A stretch of DNA of 64,000 bases from Cordia subcordata (lineage: Eukaryota; Streptophyta; Magnoliopsida; Boraginales; Cordiaceae), in contig JAPTOF010000015.1 of the NCBI GenBank assembly GCA_028554755.1, positions 7,874,001 through 7,938,000 of the forward strand. The letters run 5' to 3'. The notes below the pieces were generated by a model. It had not been told where the DNA came from and did no database searches. It saw only the letters and a program-made list of their open reading frames with translations. Of the stretch, positions 9,501 through 20,915 are shown in pieces. Every line of letters starts with the position of its first letter. Within the stretch, counting starts at the first letter, position 1. The position numbers were made by a program, and so were the translations under genes.

Positions 9501-10830
9501 ACGATGTAGGCTTAAAGGGTAAGCTTGTCGCAGCTGATAGCAAACAGGAAAGCAATGGGTGTTTAGTTGACATTAGACCTTTTGGACGTCTGGTGCTGTC
9601 CATGGTTCTTGTTATCATGTGATGTTGCCTTATGGGTGCTGGTGTAGGTCCTGGTAGGACAATATAAGCACTTTTAGATGAAGACAAATTAATGGAATTG
9701 TTCTACAATGATGGTGTCGTTGAATTAGGTGACAAAACATCCAAGTGGGACACAAAATGAGGACTATCACGTGAAAAAGAAGAATAAGGCTGATTTGCAC
9801 TTTGAGATTGAGATTGTTCATGCTCTACTTAGCTAGACTATGCTTTTGAACAAGAGGCTGCGCGGGCTCATTATTAGATAGCGGCTCATTGAAAGAAAAA
9901 TTAGAAGAGCCCAAATCATGTGGTAGAGGCATGGTCCGAAATAATGGAAGTCGCCGATGAGCTATAGAAACATTATGAAGGCCTAAAACATTGCTTTCAT
10001 AAAAAACAAAATGATCAGATAAAATAACCCTCTTTGTGACTACATTGAAACATTTGTATCCCTTTTGAGATGGACTATACCTTAGAAAAATACACTTGTA
10101 GCTTCTGTAATCCAATTTGTTACATGAAAAAGGTATGAGACAAGGATAACAAATAGAGCCAAAAGTCCTTAACTGAGAATAATTAGGTAAAATTCTAGTT
10201 AATAATTCGAAAGGTAACTTTCTGTGAAGCAAGGGAGTTGGCGACCTATTAATCAGATATACAGCCGTAGAAAAAAGCACAATTCCAAATTTCACATAGT
10301 AAATTACCATGTGCCAATAGCATTACACCAGTCTTAACAATGTGCCTATGTTTTCTTTCTGCTAAACCATTTTGTTCTGGAGTACCCGGACACAACATCC
10401 TATTAAAAATGCCAAACTGTTGAAAAATGAATTGTAGTTTCTGAGAAAGAAATTCTCTCCCCACTATCAATTTGAACAGTTTTAATTGTGGCATTATACT
10501 ACTTTTGGACCATAGGAATGAATGTCTCAAAAACATTCACAACATCTAATTTGCGAAATATTGGAAAATACCAGGTGAAGTGAGAAAAATCATCAATTAA
10601 ACATATGTAATAATGAAATCCTTCAAACGACACTGAAGAGGCTGGTCCCAAACATCACAATGAATACTATGTAAAACAGAGGAAGATTTAGAAACAATAA
10701 TATCAAATGGTAATTTGTGACTTTTTCCCATCTAACAACTTTCACATGGATCAGAAACATTGTTGGGGCCATTTATTGAAAGAAAGGGTCGCAGCTACTG
10801 AAAAGTCTGAAAGGATGGATGACCCAACCT
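9501..10830 (-). pseudogene. Copia-2 integrase relic and Ser/Pro-rich connector
   Basis: Minus-strand frames 10536-10249 and 10310-9825 carry GTPEQNGLAERKHRHIV (the region of the catalytic Glu), YLINRSPTPLL and KCIFLRYSPSQKGYKC. The second half leads into a Ser/Pro-rich connector (9821-9500) with HMITRTMDSTRRPKG before RT. The first half of the core is very broken. Confidence 0.82.
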
Positions 10831-11157
10831 CACATGCCAAACTTTGGAAGTGGCCTTATTCGGCAAAAAACAAGAAACTGGAGAATTATTGAGACAATAA
10901 TGACCATTGCTAAGTCTACCTCGGGGTAGCAATTTGCTGGTCTTCAAATCCTTAATAGAATATCCACCAGATGTGAAAACAAAATAATAGTTATGCTCCT
11001 TAGCAAATTGAGCCACGAATAATGAATTTTTAGCAATTGATGGAACTATCAAAACATGAGAGTCTTTAGTTAGACTAGTAAATAGAGGCAAAGAGATAGT
11101 ACCGGTATGAGTAATTTGCAAACCGTCACCATTACCTACCACAACTTTATTAGTACC
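10831..11157 (-). pseudogene. Copia-2 protease C-terminal part and GAG-pre-integrase
   Basis: The frame running down from 11157 gives NKVVVGNGDGLQITHTG and ends with VWHVRLGHPSFQTF, the pre-integrase HxxH-type segment. Its upstream half, with the catalytic DTG, lies at 13090-13200 beyond the inserted LTR. Confidence 0.85.
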
Positions 11158-13089
11158 TGGTGTCCATCTCTCGAGTGCAAGCTCTAAAGACCCGCAAGTG
11201 CACGGATCAATGCAGTGTAGTGTGTGCGGGAACGGGTATCGAACCATAGGGAGGCTATGTTATGGGATGGATTCTAAGTATGTGTCCTAGAGAATGCCTA
11301 AAAGAAAACTTAAACTAACTATTTTTGGTGTTTTTTTGGATGGTCGGGAGCTCTAACTAAAGAAAATAAAACTACACTATGGGAATGAGAAATATAGAGA
11401 CAAGTTATCTAGAGAGAACTAACGAATGGAAAGGATTAGGGTGACATCTACTTATTAATGGGTGATTCTAGATTCCAATACTATGGGATTACATGGAATG
11501 ACTTAATCATCAATTGCTCTTTTACTAGGTTGCTTAGTTAATGTCCTAATTTCCCCCTAGGACTCGGTGTAGGTCCGTCCCTAGGCGGTGCTTCCTAAAT
11601 CTACGGCATGGTCCTTATGACCTAGGGTCTTAAGAGTGACTAACTAGCTTCCTAGATGACCTGGAACAAACCTACCCTAGTACCTAAATCATTGGCTGGA
11701 TTTAAAGCCAAGACCTAGTGTTGCTAGAGTCGACTAAATCTACCCGAAAACCTATTGGCTGGATTTAAAGCCAAAGGAGACTCGATTTAGACTATCCTTT
11801 AATTGTGCTTCGTTATTCTAGGGTCATAATAGCGGGATTTGACCTATCAATGCATTCATACATGTTCTAAGTCAAGGTGTTCATGAATAAAGGGACCTAT
11901 TCGATTACCAAACATCTTTATGCTCGGATTACACTATTAAAAGCACTTTTGAACCAACATGTATGCAATATTGAGGTCATATTTACTACTAGGCATGCAA
12001 ACATATACATGGTCATGAATATAAGCAATGCTCACTTCATAAGATCCACACATAAACACATAGACATGATTATAGAATGGATTAGAGGTGTTTACCAACA
12101 AATAGACTTCAATTTATACATATGCAACTCTCATAGGCATATTATCAAACACCTAGACATATATTAAGCAATAGCCATTGAAGGAAGAACAACATAGCAT
12201 ATGTATATACATTAAGCCATTGAATCCCATAATATAGAAGCAAAGAATCAACCTATTACATAAGTGTCATCACCCTAAACAAATCTACTCAAACATCATA
12301 TAATAGAAGATGAAAGAGAGAATACAAACTCCCCTTCCATCCTGGCAATTCTTGTACAAAATCCTTGAGTAGCCTTTGTTCGAAGTGTTTGAATCTTCCA
12401 AATGAGCCTACAACTAGGTGAAAAGTGTGTGAGTGTGTTGGAGGTTGGTGAAAGAAGAATTAGGGTTTGGGAGATGGGTGTCAAAAAAATGACTTAATTA
12501 ATTACAAAATGACCAAAAGCGGGCTTATATAGCTAATTTCTGCGACTACCAGAACACTTTACTAGAGCACCGGTACCAAGGGGTCTCTATTCTGGTAGTA
12601 GAAGCTTGCTCTCCATTTTTGGTGGAATAGTGAACTGGTGCACCGGTACCAAAGGCCTTCCATTCCGATAGTAGAAATATGTTTTCTATTTTTAGCGGAA
12701 TAGCGAGCCAGTATACCGGTACTTTGAAGCCAGTGTTTCGGTAGTGTCTCTTTGCTCTCTTTTGGCTTCGTTTTGCTTTCAATTGTCTTGACCTTTGTCT
12801 GAAAGCCTCCAAACTTGATTTTCTTCCACTTTTCCTCTTCAATATGCTTTTAATCCTTGCTTAAACCATCTCCATCTTCGTTGATCTTCAAACAATCTTT
12901 AATCTCACCAATAACATCCAAAACAAACCATTAATGTAGCATTTACCTTTTAAACTCAACTATGTACAGTTGTATACACTTAAGCCTATAACTAGCACAA
13001 GTACTATATTAATGCAACTATTAAGCTCAATGCACCTTCAAAATATAGATAAATAACAATTCAAGCATACACAAAAACACAACACATCA
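11158..13089 (-). mobile_element. Solo LTR of the Athila-like family inside copia-2
   Basis: This 1932-bp LTR runs TGATGTGTTG to GACACCA on the minus strand and has a perfect target duplication GTACC (11153-11157 and 13090-13094). No internal region remains, which fits LTR-LTR recombination. A TATA box (CTATATAAG) lies near 12523-12532 on the minus strand, with repeated ACCGGTACC-like palindromes just upstream (12560-12725). Two TTGGCTGGATTTAAAGCCAA-type hairpins are at 11693 and 11755. It splits the copia-2 protease about 30 codons after its DTG. Confidence 0.92.
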
Positions 13090-13200
13090 GTACCCACATA
13101 AGGTTATTTAACAGAGACATTAGTGGCATCAAAGGTCATATGATTATATATACCTGTATCAACATACTAACTAAATCATACAGGTCAGTGACTTGTAATG
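13090..13200 (-). pseudogene. Copia-2 protease N-terminal part with DTG
   Basis: On the minus strand the codons for Asp-Thr-Gly are at 13152-13160, followed by a frame reading NHMTFDATNVSVK. The reading continues across the inserted LTR at 11157. Confidence 0.8.
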
Positions 13201-14160
13201 CAAAAAAAGCTTGAGGATTGGTAAGGTAGAGCATCATTTAGTGTGAAATAGCTATTTGCTTTGTGATAAAGATGACCACAATGATAGCAAATAACATTAG
13301 ATTGCTGACCATTTTGAGAAGAATTTTGCGTTCATCTACGACCACCTCGTCTGCCTCATGTACCTCATCTTCCACGATGAGAATTAGTGACCACTTGTTG
13401 GTCAAAGGACTGAGTATGATGTTGACTTTGAGTGGGTCCTTGGCGTATGGGAAGAGCAGAACCGTGGCTGAAATGATGAGTCATGAAAGTCCTTGCATGA
13501 GTGGCATTTGCTGTAAAAGCAACTTGAGGTGTTGTGGGACGTGTGGCATTAAGTCTAATCTCATAATCCAACAAAAGACCACATACTACAGCAAACTAAG
13601 GAGTTTTAGGCCTAGAATTAATTACTATGACAATAGGATCAGATCTTAAGCCACGAAATGTCTAGGGCACCAGATCCTTATCATCGACTTGTCGACAAGC
13701 ACTAGCAAGAATTAATGAAAGAGATTTTGCATGTTGAATGTAGGCATGGATAGGTTGATTACCTTTGACAAGAGACTGCAACTCTATTTTTACCTGCTAA
13801 ATGTGTGCTTAAGATTGAGCCCTATAAAGAAGTTCCAATGTAACCCATTGGACAACACATAATCAGATAATGAACTCAATAGCCAGCCTAAGACCAATTG
13901 ATCAAGACGTTTCTATACAGCAATTTCAGCGTTAGATGTTGTAGGCTTTTAAAGAGTGCCATCAATGAATCCCAGAAGTCCATAACCACAAAGGACAGTA
14001 GTAATTCAATTCACCGTAAAAGAAAATTCTCATTGCCAAGCCTTAAAGAAATTTCTTGAGAAATAGTAGTTATGGGGGGCAGAGACGCCACTCCAGTAAA
14101 AGATGTCTTAGAGGTAGAAGCATTATTAGCAGTGGTTGAGATAGCTTGAAAGGAAGCCAT
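13201..14160 (-). pseudogene. gag: Copia-2 gag relic
   Basis: The minus-strand start at 14160 gives MASFQAISTTANNASTSKTS. Further on come KGNQPIHAYIQHAKS and LLDYEIRLNATRP, common in this copia gag class. The nucleocapsid knuckle (about 13290-13245) has CYHC and H, but the last Cys position is Tyr, a TGT-to-TAT type change. The frame is interrupted repeatedly between 14010 and 13575. Confidence 0.82.
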
Positions 14161-14214
14161 TGTATGAGGAAAAGATTTTTTTTTCTTTTTGGGTTTTTGG
14201 AGTTCTATTTTGAT

Positions 14215-14238
14215 CATAAACCTAGACTCTAGACACCA
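14215..14238 (-). other. Degenerate primer binding site of copia-2
   Basis: Inside the 5' LTR the sense strand reads TGGTGTCTAGAGTC, a diverged version of the Met-tRNA complement TGGTATCAGAGC. Confidence 0.5.
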
Positions 14239-14405
14239 TGAAAGAGTTTGCACCACACTTAATTTGTGCATTGTTTTTCATTATAAATAAGATATACATC
14301 AGACTTTACCCAAATATGGACTCTAAGAGATACATATTTGAAATTATACAAATATAACAACATGATGGATAATATATTTAAAATAATACAAAAGTTATAT
14401 TAACA
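14239..14405 (-). repeat. Copia-2 5' LTR
   Basis: It pairs with 7814-7980 and is followed directly by the target duplication CATGG. Confidence 0.92.
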
Positions 14406-14410
14406 CATGG

Positions 14411-14890
14411 TACCTAAGAAGAAGAATAAGCTAACTTATGAGGACAAGACCATGCTCATGAAAAACTTGAAGGTACTCAACATCATTTATTATGCTTTAA
14501 ATTAGACTGAATATGGTAGAGTGTGTCAATGACAATCGGCAAAAGATTTATGAGATTTGCTTGAAATGTCTTTTCAACGAACCACACAAGTGAAAGGCAC
14601 AAAAATTGGTCTTTACATTCACAAGTCGAATTGTTCAAGATAAGGTCAAAAAATGTTGAATGAAATGCACCAAAGGTTTGCAAAGATTGTTAACAACTTG
14701 AGTGCTTTGGAGAAGACCTAATCGAATGATGAGTTAAATAGGAAGATCTTATTGGCTTTCCCTAATAAGCCTAAAGTTACTTCTATCTGGGAGCCAAAGA
14801 ATCTTGCTTCCATGACTGTCCATAAGCTTATTTACAATGTAGAGATAGAGGAATTGGACCTGAGTAGTTATGGTAGAGAAATTAAGTAAT
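14411..14890 (+). pseudogene. gag: Element H gag relic, C-terminal part
   Basis: Just after the copia-2 target duplication the frame resumes exactly in phase with 7813 (KKKNKLTYEDKTMLMKNLK). It continues with AKDLWDLLEMSFQRTTQVKG and EMHQRFAKIVNNLSAL and later ELNRKILLAFPNKPK, a clear UBN2-type copia gag. Stops and shifts are present. Element H has no recognisable pol after 14890. Confidence 0.85.
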
Positions 14891-15102
14891 CTAGTTTTGG
14901 ACCTGAATAATGCATGGATTTTATATTTTTAAAATATAATTATTATATTTTAAATTAATTAAATTGTATAATCTCATTAAGATTTCTTGATATAGCCAAA
15001 TTGTATGGGAGAAAATCATTTTTTATACAAGAATTGCTAGGATGGATTATACAATAATTACTTAGGTCCAATTCCTCTATCTCTACGTTGAAATAAGCTT
15101 AG
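14821..15102. repeat. Inverted repeat of H gag sequence
   Basis: The arm 14824-14864 (AAGCTTATTTACAATGTAGA...) recurs inverted at 15061-15100 with few differences, around an AT-rich spacer of about 195 bp. It marks the boundary between the H relic and element A and looks like an inverted duplication made during DNA repair. Confidence 0.75.
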
Positions 15103-15180
15103 GATGGATTATAGTAAACATGCATGGATTGTGGTTCATTTGTTGTAGTCTTAGGATTGTTGAAGTTTCAGGGGTTGAAA

Positions 15181-16735
15181 TGGCCGGAGTTAGGATAGTT
15201 TGTGCATGCTTGGTAGGAGATCCCTTAGAAATCCCCTAGTTCCTCTTAATCCCAAACTCGATAGGATTGCTAAACATTTTAGGAATTTAGGCAATCTTCT
15301 TAAGGAGATGGCCAATCCCAATCATCCTTCTAATCCTCCCATTCCCCTAATGAATCCTATTCCAGCTCATGATCACCATGGGCGTCAAGCCCAAGATCAT
15401 TTTAGATAAGAGCCCCGTAGACTGGACCCACTCATAGATGAGAAACCCACTTTTAGGCAGTTTTTCCTGCCCGAAGCCTTTGAGCCCAATTTGGCTATTC
15501 AAATTCTGGGTTTGGGGGAGACAAACTTCGAGATTAAGCCTAATATGTTGGTCATGCTTCCTTTCTTTTATAGGAGAAGCAATAAGAGTCCTCTAGAGCA
15601 TATTACTGATTTTGTTGAGATGAGTTCCACCTTCCATATCCCCAATATCTCCCAAGAGGTCATACGTCTAAGATTGTTCTCTTTATCTCTTAAGGACAAG
15701 GCTAGGGCTTGTTTACATTCTTTACCCAATGGTTGCATTACTACATGGGCTGAGCTTCAATCTAAGTTCTTTCAAAAATTCTATCCCATGGCCAAAATGG
15801 TCGACCTTAGGACCACTATTATGACTTTCTCCCAGCATGATCTAGAATATTTTCATGAGGCTTAGGAGAGGTTCAAAGACCTTCCTAGACAATGTCCACA
15901 CCATGGGTGTGGTAATCATGACCTATTATAATATTTCTTTCGAGGCTTAAATGAACAAAATAGGATGATGGTCAATGCCACCTCCGATGGTGGCTTTTAT
16001 CTTTTGAAATCGACTGAGGCATGGGAGAAAATGGAGTTGATATTCGAACACTCTTTTCAAAACTTTGCTATGGAATGGTCTAGTCGGGAAGGTAATAAGA
16101 GAAGTGTTAGTGAGATTGGAGTCTCTTTAGATTTGCCTGCTAAGGTAAAGGCCTTGACAAATAAGTTAGATCAACTCATTTCCTTATCTCTTTCATCCCA
16201 CGGTCATAGGACTAGTTTCGTAGGTTCTTCCTCTGCCCCTTTAGTTGTTGAGGTTTGTGCATTGTGTTCTGAATCGTCTCATGAGACCATAGCCTACCCT
16301 TTAGCGTCCTAGTTTCCCGAGTTTATGAAGGAGCAAGTATGTGTTACTCAAGGTAATTCTCATGAGTATAATCCATACTCGAACACATACAATTTGGGTT
16401 GGAAGGACAACCCAAATTTTCCTGGAGACAAGGTCAGCACGAGTCTAGTTCACATGCCCAAGCTCCATCCCATCAGTGACCCCGTCCTCAATATCCCCCA
16501 GGTCTCTACAATCTTAATCAACCCTGTCTCACTGGTGCTCCTCAACCTTAGGCTTTACTTGCTCCTTCTAGTAGCCAGCTTCCTAATAATGACATGATGA
16601 AGATAATGCAGTTCATTCAGAACCAACAACAAGAATTAACAAAAAATAGGCAGTAAATGGCTAGGTTTGAGGCACAGTTAGGATAGATTGCTAGTCAGTT
16701 AAGCATTAGAGACCCCAGGAAATTGCCTTTTTTAT
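15181..16735 (+). pseudogene. gag: Element A gag relic
   Basis: Main open parts are 15491-15862 and 15965-16309, separated by a TAG at 15863 that fits TGG to TAG. The first holds the Retrotrans_gag core (RLRLFSLSLKDKARACLHSL, TWAELQSKFFQKFYP). The region 16595-16735 is a Gln-rich helical linker (MQFIQNQQQELTKNRQ) that precedes the protease in Athila-type Gag. Gag would assemble the particle around the RNA. The start at 15181 or 15200 is uncertain because the 5' end of the element is gone. Confidence 0.85.
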
Positions 16736-17059
16736 CGGAGATGAACCCTAGAGTCCAGTCTTTTTCCTTCACTGATATCACTTATCCCCTTCAGGCCTAG
16801 GCTAAGGCCGTCACCACTTTTAGGAGCGGTGAGATAGTGGATAATAGGGTAGGAGTTGACTTTGCAATACCTGCATCTAGTGGCCATTCCTGGTCTAGAG
16901 AGCCATATAGTAGCCCTGTTGAGAGAGATTCTAGAGAGGGCCCTGTTGAGAGAGTTGAGCCTATTAAAGACTATGGAAAGAGTAGTACTTCCCGCCCCCA
17001 TCGGGAGGAAAAATGAGCCCATTGATACTTCCCATGTGTCCAGAGGTGTTGCACCTAGA

Positions 17060-18045
17060 GTTCCCTTTCTATCCGCTTTAAAGAGGCCCACACTGAGTGA
17101 AGATTCTGGGTTTTTCAAGATCTTAAAGCATCTTAAGGACCTTAAGGTCAATCTTCCTTTGATAGATGCTATCTTTTCCATTCCCTCCTATTCTAAGTTC
17201 TTCAAGGACCTTTATACAAGGAAGCATAGATCATCAAACATTCCTAAGAAGGTGAGGCTTACTGAGAAAGTGAGTAGTATTTGTACTTCGAGCCTCCCGC
17301 CTAAGATAAGTGACCCTAGAGCCTTCACTATTCCTTGTAGGATTAGGGAGACAGATTGATCACGCCGTGTTAGATTTAGGGTCTAGTGTGAATCTCATTC
17401 CCTATTCCGTATATCAGCAGTTAGGCCTAGGTGAGTTGTCCCCTACATATGTTACTCTTCAGCTAGCTGACAGATCCGAGCATAGACCTAGGTGTGTGGT
17501 AAAAGATGTTATGGTCCAGGTAAGTGAGTTTGTGTACCTTGTTTACTTCGTAGTACTATATATGGATTCGTGCCATGATTCTAGGCATTCCACCCCCGTT
17601 CTATTAGGTCACCCCTTCCTTTTACCACGGATGCTATTATTCATTGTAGGTCAGGGTTATTAAAGATAAAATTTGGGAATTTGAGGTCCATCATGAAGGT
17701 TGCTGAGGTGGTGAATAAGGCTAGTATAGGAGGAGAAGATGGAAAAGAATGCTTTAGAGTTGATGTGATTGATTCTTGTGTCGAGGACTTTGTAGAGAGA
17801 ACTATGGCCGACGGAAAAGATTTGAGAAAATTTGAGGAATTTTTGTCTAGCTTTGATTTGGAGACCTTAGAGCGAAAATGTGTAGCTTCTACCTCCATAG
17901 TTGAGAGTTCTTTGATTGATAAGTCACTTAAGGTTGTTCTTTCTAGTCATGATTCTAGTGATATCCCCGTTAATGATGTTGCAGTTGAGTCCACCTTGAT
18001 GGAGTCTAGCCCATCTCTAGAGCTCATCTTCCTGAGCATTTAAAG
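17060..18045 (+). pseudogene. Element A protease relic
   Basis: SGFFKILKHLKDLKVNLPLI and IPSYSKFFKDL precede the catalytic Asp-Leu-Gly (DLGSSVNLIPYSVYQQLG), which is the Athila form of the retroviral-type Asp protease. TLQLADRSE and VLLGHPFL follow. A frame change near 17345 separates the N-terminal part from the DLG part, and another lies near 17660. The stretch 17681-18040 is the acidic linker to RT. Element D has a homologous block at 62913-63644. Confidence 0.85.
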
Positions 18046-19140
18046 TATGCTTTCTTAGATTCCAATGAGACCCTTCCGATTATCATAGCTTCTGATCTTT
18101 CTAGAGAGCATGAGGAGCGTCTCTTAGAGGTTCTTAGGAAACATAAGAAGGCTATAAAGTGGAAAATTAATGATTTAAGAGGTATAGGCCCTTCAGTTTG
18201 CATGCATTGTATTTACCTTGAGGATGAAGCCATTCCCTCTGGGGAGATGCAAAGAAAGTTATACCCATACATGAGTGAAGTAGTTAAGAAAGAGATCATT
18301 AAGCTTTTAGATGCAAGCATCATTTATCTGATCTCCAATAGCGAATGAGTTAACTCGGTCCAAGTCGTCCCTCAGAAATCCTGGATCACGGTTGTAAAAA
18401 ATGAGAGAGGAGAGCTTATCCCTATATGTACTCCCACAGGGTGGAGAGTTTGTATTGACTATAGGAAGCTCAACTCCAAAACTAGGAAATATCATTTCCC
18501 ATTGCCTTTTCTAGATTAGATTTTAGATAGAGTAGCTAGGCATAGCTACTATTGCTTTCTAGATGGCTATTCCGGGTATAATCAGATCCTCGTGTTTCCT
18601 GAGGACCAGGAGAAGACCATCTTTACTTGTCCCTATGGCACTTTTGCCTGTAGGAGGATGACTTTCGGTCTATGTAGTGCCCCAGCGACTTCCAAAAGGT
18701 GTATAATGGCCATTTTTAGTGACATGATAGAGAAGCATTTAGAGATTTTCATGGATGACTTCTCAACCTTCGGTGATAGTTTTGACGAGTGCTTGAGTCA
18801 CCTCTCTTTAGTCTTAGACTGATGTGTGGAGAAGAATCTAGTGTTGAGTTGGGAGAAATCCCACTTCATGGTGCAACAAAGAATAGTGTTGGGTCATGTT
18901 GTCTTATCTAGTGGCATTCAAGTTAACCCAGCTAAGATAGAATTGATTGAGAAGTTACCCCATCCCTAAGTGAGTTAAGGATGTTAGATCTTTTCTAGGT
19001 GATGTAGGATTCTACTATAGGTTCATTAAAGATTTTAGCCATATAATGCGTCCCTTGTCTAGGCTTTTAGCACACGTTTTTCCCTTTGAGTTTGATGATG
19101 AATGTGTTAGAGCTTTTAGTAGGCTTAAATCCTTATTGTT
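18046..19140 (+). pseudogene. Element A reverse transcriptase relic
   Basis: The RT landmarks appear in order: GWRVCIDYRKLNSKT, FLDGYSGYNQI, TFGLCSAPAT and the catalytic IFMDDFSTFGDS (FMDD box intact). A single open stretch covers 18592-18819. Upstream and downstream sequence has TAG and TGA stops (near 18346, 18517 and 18820). Loss of reading after about 18960 hits the connection region. Confidence 0.88.
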
Positions 19141-19600
19141 TACGTCCCAAATCATCTAGCCACCTGACTATAGTTTTCCAATTGAGGTTATATGTGATGC
19201 ATCCAATTATGCGATAGGAGCTATTTTAGGTCAACGGTGGAATAAGTTGCCCCAGGCAGTGTACTATGCTAGCAAGACTCTTGATAAAGGCCAAAAGAAC
19301 TATACCACCACAGAAAAAAAGCTTCTAGCAATAGTCTTCTGCCTTACCAAGTTTAGGTCGTATATCTTAGGGTCCAAGGTGATTGTCTACACCAATCATG
19401 TGGCATTGAGGTATTTTTTTGCTAAGAGAGAATCTAAGCCCTGCTTGATTAGGTGGTTGCTCCTTCTTCAAGAATTCGATGTTGAGATCCAGGATAAAAA
19501 GGGTCGAGAAAATTTAGTTGTGGATCACCTTTCCCATCTTGTTAGTGAGTCTTCTAATGATTCATCTCCTTTTTGTGATTCATTTCCCAATAAGTAATTG
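19141..19600 (+). pseudogene. Element A RNase H relic
   Basis: [15 protein letters not shown] carries the first catalytic Asp region. The open frame 19247-19594 carries [13 protein letters not shown] (catalytic Glu), [11 protein letters not shown] (the usual Asp in YTDH is Asn) and VDHLSHL. The Asp-to-Asn change is again one G-to-A step. Confidence 0.87.
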
Positions 19601-20915
19601 TTTACTGTCTCTCATCACACACCATGGTTTTCTCATATTGTCAATTATCTTGTCATAGGGCGTTTTCCCTCCCATTGGGAGAAGAGAAAGAGAGATTGGT
19701 TCCTAGAACAAGTAAGACATTTCTTTTGGGAGGATCCTTATCTTTTTAAAGTGTGTGCAGATCAAGTGATTTGTCGATGTGTGCCCAAAGAGGAATTTGA
19801 GAGCGTGTTGAATGTGTCACAATAAGGGGTATGGAGGTCATTTTAGTGGAAAGAAGACCGCTGCGAAGGTCTTACAATGTGGATTATCTTGGCCCACTCT
19901 CTTTAGGGATGCCCAAGATTATTGCAAAAAGTATTTTAGATGTCAACAATCCGGGTCTATTTCTAGGAGAAACATAATGCCTTTATCCCCTATTCTTCCA
20001 TGTGAGTTGTTTGATGTTTGGGGTATAGATTTCATGGGACCAATTCAACCTTCCCTTGGGTACCAATACATTTTAGTGGCCTTTGATTATGTGTCTAAAT
20101 AGGTTAAGGCTATTTCCACACGCTCTAATGACCATAGGTAATAGTGAAATTCATTAAGGAGAACATCTTTTCTAGATTTGGAGTCCCTAGGGTCTTAATT
20201 AGTGATGGGGGATTTCATTTTCGCCATAGAACTTTGGAGGCTTTATTGAGAAGATATTCGGTTACCCATAAGGTTGCTACACTTGATCACTCACAAACTA
20301 GTGGACAAGTAGAGGTGTCCAATAGGGAGATTAAGCACATTTTAGAGACAACGGTTAGGGCCGATAGGAGAGATTAGTCTATTAGGATAAATGATGCTTT
20401 GTGGGCCTACTGTACCACCTTTAAGACTGCCATTGGTATGTCTCCGTATTGATTGGTTTATGGGAAAACTTGTCACTTGCTAGTAGAACTAGAGCATAGG
20501 GCTTAATGGGCAATTAAAGCCCTAAACTTTGATTTGGCAAGAGTGGGTAAGAAGAGAAAGCTTGACCTAGTAGAGTTAGAGGAGCCTAGGTTTGAGGCGT
20601 ATGAGAACGCCAAGCTTTATAAAGATAGGATGAAGAGAATTCATGATAAATACATTATTAAGAAATCACTCTCCCTCCGATAAAGTTTGGTTGTTTAACT
20701 CACGTTTGATGCTCTTTCCAAGTAAGCTCAAGTTAAGATGGGATGATTCGTATAAAGTATTGATAGCCTACTCTTCCGAAGTGGTCAAGATCAAGGACTT
20801 GAAGGATGGCTAAGAGATCACAGTGAACGGGCAGTGCCTAAAGTATGCATATGATCCGTGCATGGCTCGTGTGGAGGCTTTAATGCTTCAGGACCCCATC
20901 TATGGAGGTTGAAGA
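19601..20915 (+). pseudogene. Element A integrase relic
   Basis: An HHCC zinc region (GYGGHFSGKKTAAKVL then CKKYFRCQQSG) is followed by the core: first Asp in DVWGIDFMGP, second Asp in RVLISDGGFHF (usual form SDGG) and Glu in QVEVSNREIKH. A TAG at 20100 fits TGG to TAG in the common VSKW segment. The C-terminal part (LELEHRA, PSKLKLRWDDSYKV) reaches about 20910. Start frames shift near 19812 and 20144. Confidence 0.88.

Larger units (their letters stand above)
7814..14405 (-). mobile_element. Ty1/copia retrotransposon copia-2, nested in H gag
   Basis: Two 167-bp LTRs flank a minus-strand gag-protease-integrase-RT-RNase H series. The target duplication CATGG is perfect (7809-7813 and 14406-14410). 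The short LTRs and the HPSFQTFQ / NGLAERKHRH integrase type set it apart from copia-1/3. It contains the solo LTR 11158-13089, so without that insert it would be about 4.7 kb. All domains are decayed. Confidence 0.95.
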
